From the NCBI GenBank assembly GCA_942490925.1, contig CALNYX010000012.1, positions 1 to 41,191 of the forward strand: a stretch of 41,191 nucleotides of DNA. Direction: 5' to 3'. Numbering within the stretch: position 1 is the first letter of the stretch; every line of letters begins with the position of its first letter. Source of the stretch: CALNYX01 sp942490925. GTDB lineage: Bacteria; Chlamydiota; Chlamydiia; Chlamydiales; JAAKFR01. The position numbers were made by a program, and so were the translations under genes. The notes below the pieces were generated by a model that had not been told where the DNA came from, made no database searches, and was given only the letters and a program-made list of their open reading frames with translations. Below, piece by piece: positions 34,073 through 41,191 of this stretch.

Positions 34073-34822
34073 ATGAAAATAGGTTTTTTAATTACTGCAC
34101 GATTGGGTTCTTCTCGCTTGCCGCAGAAGCATTTTTGCAAGGTCAAAGAGCGAACCATGATCGATATTTTGATTTCTCGAATTGAGCATGAATTTCGTGA
34201 TGAACTTGCTGAGCATGCCCAAATTGTTATTGCAACAACACTCGAAGATGAGAACAAGGCTTTTAAAGAAGTTGCGAGTGATGCTGTTACAGTCTTTCAG
34301 GGGGCAAAAAACAATATTCCTTTGCGCCATCTTCAGGCGGCGCAGCATCTGGGGCTGGATGCCATTGTGTCAATAGATGGAGACGATGTTCTTTGTTCTG
34401 TTGAAGCCATGCGATCCGTTTATAATGGGCTATGTAAAGGTGCTAGTGCTGTCACAACCAGCGGTCTTCCATTAGGTTTGAACGCTTGGGGATACAGCGC
34501 TGTTTTTTTGCAGAAAAGTCTCGCTGGTTATGAGGACGGAACGTTGGAAACAGGGTGGGGGCGTATCTTTGATAGCGCTGCCTTTAAAACTGTTACCTAT
34601 GATGTTGAAGACTTTTCCAAAGTACTGCGCTTAACACTTGATTATCAGGAAGACTTTGATTTCTTCGCTGCTTTGATTAAGCACTATGGCGTAACAGCAG
34701 TTGATACCGCTTCATGGAATTCTCTTGTTGAGTGTGCATTGGTTAATAATTTTCATGAATGTAACCAGTGCCGCATCGATGAGTATTGGGAAAATTTTAA
34801 AAAAGAGCGTGAGGCTGAATAG
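34073..34822 (+). CDS. legF: CMP-nonulosonate synthetase (SpsF/NeuA-like)
   Basis: A 249-residue cytidylyltransferase-like enzyme. The N-terminus GFLITARLGSSRLPQKHF matches the SpsF/acylneuraminate cytidylyltransferase group, and SIDGDDVLC resembles the metal-binding part. It would activate the LegI product as CMP-sugar. Its position matches C. jejuni ptmB (legF). It is clearly a different subtype from pseF at 17156, consistent with two separate sugars. Which nonulosonate it takes is not shown. Confidence 0.72.
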   Translation: MKIGFLITARLGSSRLPQKHFCKVKERTMIDILISRIEHEFRDELAEHAQIVIATTLEDENKAFKEVASDAVTVFQGAKNNIPLRHLQAAQHLGLDAIVSIDGDDVLCSVEAMRSVYNGLCKGASAVTTSGLPLGLNAWGYSAVFLQKSLAGYEDGTLETGWGRIFDSAAFKTVTYDVEDFSKVLRLTLDYQEDFDFFAALIKHYGVTAVDTASWNSLVECALVNNFHECNQCRIDEYWENFKKEREAE

Positions 34823-34836
34823 CCTTAGGAGTAGTT

Positions 34837-36144
34837 GTGAATACAGGACAAGCCTTATGGCAGGAAGCAATTAAAATTATTCCAGGTGGTAACCAGCTGC
34901 TTTCAAAGCGAGCAGAACGTTTTCTGCCTAACTTCTGGCCAGCATATTATGAAAAAGCTAAAGGCTGTGAAGTTTGGGATATGGACGGTAATCATTATTA
35001 TGACTTCGCGCAGATGGGGGTTGGAGCCTGTACCCTCGGTTATGCTCACGACGAAGTGAATGACGCTGTCATGCAGGCAGTTCAAAAAGGCAACATGTGC
35101 ACATTGAACTGCCATGAAGAAGTTACGCTCGCAAAACGCTTGATCGATATCCATCCTTGGGCAGAGCAAGCACGTTTTAGCCGCACCGGTGGTGAAGCAT
35201 GTGCTATTGCTATTCGTATTGCTCGTGCTGCTGCTGGCAAGGGGCGTATCGCTTTTTGCGGGTACCACGGCTGGCATGACTGGTACATTGCTGCCAACCT
35301 TGGCGATGACAGCAAGCTTGATGGTCAGCTGCTTCCAGGATTGAAACCTGACGGAATTAATAGAGGGTTACAGAACTCTGCGTTGCCATTTTCGTATAAT
35401 AAAATTGAAGAACTTGAGCTGATCTTTGATGAGCATAATGATGTGGGCGTTGTTATTATGGAACCGCAGCGTGGCTCAGCCCCTGAAGAAGGATTCCTCG
35501 AAAAGGTACGAGAGCTTGCAACAAAAAATGGCGCAGTTCTTATTTTTGACGAGGTTACTTCAGGTTTCCGTGTGAACTTTGGTGGAATTCACCTGCACTA
35601 CGGAGTAGAACCTGACATTGCTGTGTTCGGGAAGGCTCTGGGGAACGGCTACCCTATTTCTGCCGTTATTGGTCGCAAGTCTTGTATGGATGCTGCACAG
35701 AACAGTTTCATCAGCTCCACTATGTGGACGGAACGTATTGGTTTCGTAGCTGCACTTGCAACACTTGATATTATTGAACGTGACAACGTAAACGATAGAC
35801 TTACGCAGTATGGTGAACATCTCAACAGAGGATGGGAACGGATAGCTGATAAGAATGACGTTGATATTCATATCGATGGCATTCCACCGCTTACCCATAT
35901 TTCTTTTGTTCACGAGAATGCTCTTGCGTTGCAGACTCTTTATACACAAGAAATGCTTAAGCGCGGCTATCTGCTTGGTGCAGCTGTTTATATGACTAAT
36001 GCATACTCATTTGAGCTGATTGACAAGTTTGTTGAAGATTCAGATGAAGTATTTGCTCTAATTCGTAAGGCAATAGACTCTGAAGATATTCACAGCTTCC
36101 TTGACGGTGATGTGATTATGTCCGGTTTCAAGAGATTAACTTAG
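34837..36144 (+). CDS. Class III PLP aminotransferase (glutamate-1-semialdehyde aminomutase-like)
   Basis: A 435-residue fold-type I aminotransferase. It starts at GTG with AGGAG five bases upstream. Seen: WDMDGNHYYDFAQMGVGA, the PLP-contacting GYHGWHDW, LIFDEVTSGFR (the PLP-binding Asp) and FGKALGNGYPISAV (the Schiff-base lysine). It lies between the CMP-sugar synthetase and ptmA-like genes, where C. jejuni has no gene. It probably transaminates a sugar intermediate, perhaps with the adjacent dehydrogenases, but that is inference. Confidence 0.8.
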   Translation: MNTGQALWQEAIKIIPGGNQLLSKRAERFLPNFWPAYYEKAKGCEVWDMDGNHYYDFAQMGVGACTLGYAHDEVNDAVMQAVQKGNMCTLNCHEEVTLAKRLIDIHPWAEQARFSRTGGEACAIAIRIARAAAGKGRIAFCGYHGWHDWYIAANLGDDSKLDGQLLPGLKPDGINRGLQNSALPFSYNKIEELELIFDEHNDVGVVIMEPQRGSAPEEGFLEKVRELATKNGAVLIFDEVTSGFRVNFGGIHLHYGVEPDIAVFGKALGNGYPISAVIGRKSCMDAAQNSFISSTMWTERIGFVAALATLDIIERDNVNDRLTQYGEHLNRGWERIADKNDVDIHIDGIPPLTHISFVHENALALQTLYTQEMLKRGYLLGAAVYMTNAYSFELIDKFVEDSDEVFALIRKAIDSEDIHSFLDGDVIMSGFKRLT

Positions 36145-36153
36145 GAGCTAGGC

Positions 36154-36927
36154 ATGCAGCAGGTTAGGCGTCTTGAAGGGGATACGATTGTAGTATTAGG
36201 TGCTGGTGGACTGATTGGTGCAAAAATTGTCGCGGCTACTCTTGAAGCCGGAGCTCAAGTTGTTGCTGCTGATATCAGTCCCGCCATGATGGAAAAGAAA
36301 CTGAAAGAACAGGGTATTGTTGATAATAAACGCCTTGAGTGTGTCCAGTTAGACATTACTGACGAGAAAGGTATGAAAGCGTTTTTCAGTTCACGCAGTG
36401 ACCTGACTGGGGCAATTAATACAACTTATCCTCGAAATTCTACGTATGGAAAACACTTTTTTGAGGTGAGTCAGTCCAGTTTTAATGAAAATGTATCATT
36501 ACATCTTGGCTCTTCGTTTCTTTTTATGCAGCAGTGTGCTGAGTACTTTATGAAGCATAAAAAGAAAATGGCAGTCGTGAACCTTTCTTCTATTTACGGG
36601 GTCGTTGCTCCGAAGTTTAAAATCTACGAAAATACCCAGATGACAATGCCAGTAGAGTATGCTGCGATTAAATCAGCTTTACAGCATTTGACAAAATATA
36701 TTGTTTCATATGTGTGTGACAGCCGATTCCGTATTAATAACGTTAGTCCTGGTGGTATTCTGGATAAACAGCCTGAAGCTTTTTTGCAGGCATACGGAAA
36801 GGAAACACACGGAACAGGAATGCTCTCACCGGATGACATGCTTGGGGCTATACTTTTTCTTTTATCAGATGACTCTAAGTACATAACGGGACAGAATCTT
36901 ATTGTTGACGATGGATTTAGTCTCTAA
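36154..36927 (+). CDS. ptmA: Short-chain dehydrogenase, PtmA-like
   Basis: A 257-residue classical SDR: TIVVLGAGGLIGAKIVAATL (NAD(P)-binding), VNLSSIYGVV with the catalytic Ser, YAAIKSALQHL (YxxxK) and NNVSPGGI. In C. jejuni PtmA is needed for legionaminic-type flagellin glycans, probably in making the amino-sugar precursor. This gene closes the block and is followed by a terminator. Confidence 0.85.
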   Translation: MQQVRRLEGDTIVVLGAGGLIGAKIVAATLEAGAQVVAADISPAMMEKKLKEQGIVDNKRLECVQLDITDEKGMKAFFSSRSDLTGAINTTYPRNSTYGKHFFEVSQSSFNENVSLHLGSSFLFMQQCAEYFMKHKKKMAVVNLSSIYGVVAPKFKIYENTQMTMPVEYAAIKSALQHLTKYIVSYVCDSRFRINNVSPGGILDKQPEAFLQAYGKETHGTGMLSPDDMLGAILFLLSDDSKYITGQNLIVDDGFSL

Positions 36928-36981
36928 TACCAAGTTTTCAGAACATGCTATTTTTAGTGTCATGTGTTGCGCAAAAATTAG

Positions 36982-37010
36982 AGAGGGGAGGGTGCTCTCC
37001 TCTTTTTATT
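36982..37010 (+). terminator. Rho-independent terminator after ptmA-like gene
   Basis: The 9-bp stem AGAGGGGAG / CTCTCCTCT has one G-T pair, a 4-base loop GGTG and a following TTTTATTATT. It lies about 55 bases after the stop codon and separates block 2 from the exporter genes. Confidence 0.8.
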
Positions 37011-37147
37011 ATTAAATCTTCAGCTGGATGATACTGATACTAGTATTAAGATACGCTCAAAGATTTTCTTAGCTTGGTAAGAGCGTAGTTATCATTTTTT
37101 AAATGTTGCATAGAATACAAGCTCTAACCTTCGAGAATGTAGGTAAT

Positions 37148-38913
37148 ATGTTTTTAACTGAATTACGACTATTGTACTCACATTTAACAACCAGCCTTCG
37201 AAAGAAAATGATTTTAATGGCGTTGTTAAGTATCTTAACAGCGCTAACAGAGCTTGCAGTGGCTGGTTCTGTGTCTCTTCTTGGCCTAGTAATGGCAACA
37301 CCCGAAAGTGTTAAAAGACTTAGCTCGGTTGTGTGGGCATCGCAAACGTTTCCAGTAGTACAGGACATAACTGCTTCGTTAAATAGTATGGTGTTGTTTA
37401 GCTTGACTTTACTTGTTGCTGCAGTGTTTTGTAAAACACTCTCATTTACTATTACGACTTTTTTACAGCAGTACGTAGCTGAAAAAATATCGTTGCATAT
37501 TGGTAGACGACTTTTTCATAATTTGCTTTGGCAGCCTTACTCCTGGTATCTTGAGCAAAATACTGCAGCCTTGCAAACAGAGTTGGGATGGCGCAGTCAT
37601 GTAGGTCTTTTTTATACAATGCACTCTCATTGTGCATTAATTCCTGCATTGTCATTTTGTTACTGGTTTCCGCCCTGATTATTTCGCCAATAGCCTCCAT
37701 TCTTGTATTTGCTGTTACAGGGCTCGTGGCTGTTTTTTCCATTCGTTATTTTCGGAAAAGGATCCATACGTACAGTCTGGGCGTTTCGATTATTGATAGG
37801 GAGTCTACGAAAGTTTCCCTTACCGCTCTTCAAGGTATTCACGAAATTCAAATTTATAATCAGCAGCGGGCATTTCAACATCACTTTGATGATGAATTGA
37901 AAATGAAGCCAAAGTTGCAGTCTCTCGCGGTAGCCTTTTCTTCTTTTCCGCAATTTTTATTAGAGTTTTGCGGCATGTTGATGCTGCTCATTTCCTATGC
38001 TGTTTTAGTGCTACTAGGGACAAGTCAAGCAAATTTGATTGTTACATTGAGTTTACTTGCTGGGGTTTCGTGGCGTGTTTTACCAGCTTTCAACCGCATT
38101 ATTGCTGCATATGGGGCAATGCAAGTAGCACGTCCGTACATCAATACAGTCTGTGATAACCTAACAATGTCGACCGAGAACTCAGATGATAAATGTGAAC
38201 AATTTGTATTTTCTGAAGAGATTGCGGTCAACGGCGTTTCTTTTTCTTATCCAACAACAGCTGAGCTGGCTCTTGAAGACATTTCTTTTAAAATTAACAA
38301 GGGAGAAATGATTGGGGTTATCGGACGTTCGGGTGCAGGCAAAAGTACACTTGTCGGATTATTGACAGGGTTGTACTTCCCTGACTCTGGCAGCCTTACT
38401 GTTGATGGGAATGTTATTACGCCTGAAAATGTCTCAAGTTGGACAAAAAATATTGGGTACGTTCCCCAGTCAATTTATTTGCTGGATGCGACGCTGGCCG
38501 AAAATATCGCATTTAGTGAATATGGTAAGCCCATTGATAAAGAGCGGATTTATGAGTGTTGTAAGCTAGCTTCGGTTGATTTTCTTGATTCTCTTGAACA
38601 TGGAATTGATACGCAACTTGGTGAAAGAGGGGTACGTCTTTCCGGTGGGCAGGCACAGCGAATTGCAATCGCACGAGCATTATATCGAAATCCCAAAGTA
38701 ATTATTTTTGATGAAGCAACCAGTGCACTTGATAGTAAGTCAGAAGAAGCCATTCAACAAACTATCTTGTCTTTGCGAGACTCAATAACGCTCATTGTCA
38801 TTGCGCACAGACTTTCAACTCTACAGCCATGTGACCATATTTTGTGGTTAGAGGATGGCATAGTAAAAATGGAAGGAAATCCACAAGAGGTATTGTTGGA
38901 TTATGCTAAGTAA
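37148..38913 (+). pseudogene. ABC exporter (flippase-type), frameshifted
   Basis: One half-transporter split into two reading frames. The first frame (from ATG 37148, or 37103) holds the early membrane segments to about 37600; the second carries the rest, with GRSGAGKST (Walker A), LSGGQAQR (signature), VIIFDEATSALD (Walker B) and IAHRLST (H-loop). The frames join at a run of six T (37608-37613); adding one T restores a continuous protein (VGLFLYNALSLCINS). Function would be MsbA/PglK-like export of a lipid-linked glycan. As written it is broken; an assembly error or a switchable tract cannot be excluded. Confidence 0.8.
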
Positions 38914-38937
38914 TAAGGACAAGGTGCTGTTAGTCTT

Positions 38938-39879
38938 ATGAATGGACTATTTCTTGTTGAATCCCCTTTTCAACTCCTTTGTGCCTATGAAGCGATGTCG
39001 GCTTATGCTCTTCAGCAATTCACTGTTGTAGTGAGGTTGTCTCGCAAAAAGAAGAGTGATGATCAACTCAAAAAGTTGATTGATATATTGTTTGATGAAA
39101 ATCAATTTCCAAAAATTATAACTATTGGTGCTGAAGATAGGCGTTTTATAGATTATATGGAGCTCATTTTTCTTTGCATGTATGTTGCGCTGCGGATGGT
39201 CATGTTTCAGTATATATTTATTGGAAACGCTGAATCCGGTGTGCTGAAGCTTGCTACCCTTCCTGTAAGTAAGAGAAAGATCGTTTTATTGGATGACGGA
39301 ATTAAGAGTTTTCTGATTCAGGAAAGGTCATCTGCTGAAAAAAATTATAACATGTTTACAATGCTTTATGGAATGGTGCCTTTTGATCATCAGAAGGTTT
39401 GTATAAATGATTTTAGTGTGTTGAAGAAAAAGGTGTTAAATAGTTGTACCGTAATCGATGATCAAGTTTTGTTTATTGGAACGGATATCAGCGAATACGG
39501 AATGGTGAGTCAAAGGGAATATGTTGCTTCGGTAAAAACAGTTGTCGATGCTTGCAAAGCAAGCAAAGTTGTCTATATTCCGCATCGCTTGGAATGTGAC
39601 AGCAAGCTCCAGAAATTAAAAAAAATTTCTGGATTAGTGTTGAAAAGTACTGACTATCCAGTCGAACTGTATTCTTTTTATAATCAAGAGATTCCTAAGA
39701 CCATTTACTCATTTTATTCTGGTGCACTTATTAGCCTCCATTGTATTTACGGTGAAATTATCACTATTCACGGGCTGATATTTGACTACAGTCAAAGTGA
39801 ATATCAAAGCGACATTGATCGAATTTATACCCTGATGGGAAAGTATGTTACTGTTGAAGAGGTTCCAATTGCCAACTAA
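38938..39879 (+). CDS. Sialyltransferase-like protein (GT52 or polysialyltransferase-type)
   Basis: A 313-residue protein with no signal peptide but a hydrophobic stretch near 65-85 (YMELIFLCMYVALRMVM). Motifs: LFLVESPFQLLCAYEA at the start, IVLLDDGIKS, VVYIPHRLECDSKL and SFYSGALISL near the end, resembling GT52 and alpha-2,8-polysialyltransferase families that use CMP-sialic acids. CMP-nonulosonates made by the two blocks would be natural donors. The exact linkage and acceptor are unknown. Confidence 0.65.
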   Translation: MNGLFLVESPFQLLCAYEAMSAYALQQFTVVVRLSRKKKSDDQLKKLIDILFDENQFPKIITIGAEDRRFIDYMELIFLCMYVALRMVMFQYIFIGNAESGVLKLATLPVSKRKIVLLDDGIKSFLIQERSSAEKNYNMFTMLYGMVPFDHQKVCINDFSVLKKKVLNSCTVIDDQVLFIGTDISEYGMVSQREYVASVKTVVDACKASKVVYIPHRLECDSKLQKLKKISGLVLKSTDYPVELYSFYNQEIPKTIYSFYSGALISLHCIYGEIITIHGLIFDYSQSEYQSDIDRIYTLMGKYVTVEEVPIAN

Positions 39880-41106
39880 GCCGACGATTCTTTTTGTTCC
39901 TACATATGATTACCTGTCTGAGAGTCTTTTTATGTTTTTTGCAGAAAAGCTTACAGAATATCATACCGTGTACTTGAACAATGAAGAATTTCAACCGATG
40001 AAAAGAAAGGAAGAACTTGTTAACTGCTTTTCAGAGTATGTAGAGGTTTCAACGAATATAAAAGCAAAGACTTGTGATATCCCTATCATTTCAGAATGCC
40101 AGCAGGCGTTTAAGCTGATGTATCATCAGTTCAAATTGCGTAAGGCAATTCTTTCACGAAATCCCAGCATTATTGTTGTACCGTCAGACCTCACGGTGGT
40201 TTTTGGAATGATTAAAAAGTTATGTAGAAAGAGGAAGATCCCAGTAGTTGTGTTGCAATGCGCATTTTTTGACGCAAAGACTGCTCCTGTTCCTATTGCA
40301 TCAGCTACGCCCTCTTTGTTTATCAGATTTAAAATGTTAGTTGCTCAGGTGCTGTCTTTGAAACCAAGGCAAACAAACTGGGGCTATGAGTTTGATAAGT
40401 CTATTGTTTTTGTATGGGGAAAAAAATTTGCTGAATACTTTTCACCACAACGAGATGTGCGTGTCGTGGGAAGTCATATATTTCATGAAACGAGAGTATG
40501 TTCAGAAAAACAACTGACCAAAGACGATGTGGGATTGCCGTTTGAAACTGTAGTATGTGTCTGCACGGAAGCATTTGACTCTGTTGTGTCAGGCGAAGAA
40601 TACCATAAATTATACCGATTATATGCAGAGATTATAAGGCAGAACCCGCACGTTGGATTTCTTATAAAAGTGCATCCTCGTGAAGATATGCAAAAAGTAA
40701 AAAGTGCATTAAATATTAATGCAACGAATGTATCCTTCATAAAGACAGGTGTACCTTGAAACAGGTCTACTCTATTAGTGATATACAGATGTCTGTTGCA
40801 TCTGCATCTTCTCTTGAGGCAGTAGCAGATGGGATTCCGATTATTCTTGTTGGAAATGAAACCTTTACTGTACCGAACTTTTTTGACAATTCCATTGAAT
40901 TGCGCGCTGAAACTGCTGCGGAATGTACTGCATGTATAGAAAAAGTGCTCTCTCCAGAATGGAGAAAAGAGTTTGAGCAGAAGCGCAAAGACTACTTGGA
41001 ATACTATCTTGATTTTTACAACTCTCCAGAAGATAGTTTTGTTGACTGCATTGAAGACATTCTCGGAAAAAATCAGTTTAAATATCAGGATAGTGTGGGA
41101 AGATGA
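39869..41106 (+). pseudogene. Capsule-type glycosyltransferase-like gene, frameshifted
   Basis: The first part (39869-40759) encodes a two-lobed glycosyltransferase-like protein with VHPREDM; it stops at TGA (40757-40759). The second part (TTG 40756 to 41106) continues with KQVYSISDIQMSVASASS and LEAVADGIPIIL, the expected downstream nucleotide-binding lobe. Adding one T in CCTTGAAA would rejoin them. I prefer TTG 39869 as start (AGAGG upstream); ATG 39845 lies further inside the preceding gene. The split is probably a mutation or an assembly error. Confidence 0.65.
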
Positions 41107-41191
41107 CTCGGTAATCATCCCATAAAAAGACACAAGTCAAAAATAGAGTTTCCCGACATTGGGGTTTTAAAGGTGAGATAAAAAAACTCAT

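Noticed and set aside
37608..37613. Programmed ribosomal frameshift in the ABC exporter
   Set aside because: ABC exporters of this family are single-frame proteins, and there is no clear downstream stimulatory structure; an indel is the simpler explanation.
1..41191. CRISPR arrays and tRNA or rRNA genes
   Set aside because: I saw no regularly spaced repeats and no cloverleaf or rRNA-like sequence on either strand.

Overview
The window is an accessory glycan-biosynthesis region of a Gram-negative bacterium. It has moderately low GC, and nearly all genes of the two main blocks are on the + strand and closely packed. A Desulfovibrionales-type marine sulfate reducer would fit the gene mix, but this is a weak guess because no ribosomal or other phylogenetic marker gene is present. 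The core is two adjacent nonulosonic (sialic-acid-like) sugar pathways separated and flanked by mobile-element debris.

Left edge (1-6022): an IS21-family element (istA, istB) enters from outside the window. A full-length group II intron with its reverse transcriptase/maturase (2291 to about 4154) sits inside its right terminal repeats; the 5' boundary is supported by a 7/7 IBS1-EBS1 match. Beyond it lie a broken ankyrin-repeat gene and a complete IS3-family element (4744-6022, minus strand, 37-bp inverted repeats).

Block 1 (6193-17845): a capsule-type glycosyltransferase-like gene, then an operon with a GNAT acetyltransferase, a PseG-methyltransferase fusion, an amidohydrolase, a WbqC-like protein, a NeuB-family synthase, a radical SAM/SPASM protein and a PIG-L deacetylase, followed by pseB, pseC and pseF. 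PseB/C/F/G point to a CMP-pseudaminic-acid-type pathway. The synthase looks more NeuB/LegI-like than PseI-like, and five extra enzymes or domains could make a modified sugar. A strong hairpin terminator follows pseF.

Scar (about 17.9-24.7 kb): an orphan asparagine-synthetase-like gene on the minus strand, a frameshifted phage terminase small-subunit remnant, a decayed IS66 element and the 3' end of a second, decayed group II intron. A 44-bp palindrome at the left edge matches the tail of that second intron. About 1 kb on the right has no recognisable gene.

Block 2 (24677-36927): two Gfo/Idh/MocA oxidoreductases, then legB, legC, legG, legI, a NeuD-type acetyltransferase, ptmE, a ptmF-like oxidoreductase, a CMP-sugar synthetase, a class III aminotransferase and a ptmA-like dehydrogenase. 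This is a legionaminic-acid route with a gene order close to the Campylobacter jejuni ptm/neuB2 region. It ends at a good terminator.

Right edge (37148-41106): an ABC exporter, a sialyltransferase-like protein and a capsule-type glycosyltransferase, presumably for transferring and exporting the glycan. The exporter and the last gene are each broken by what looks like loss of one T, so they are either decaying, switchable, or affected by assembly error.
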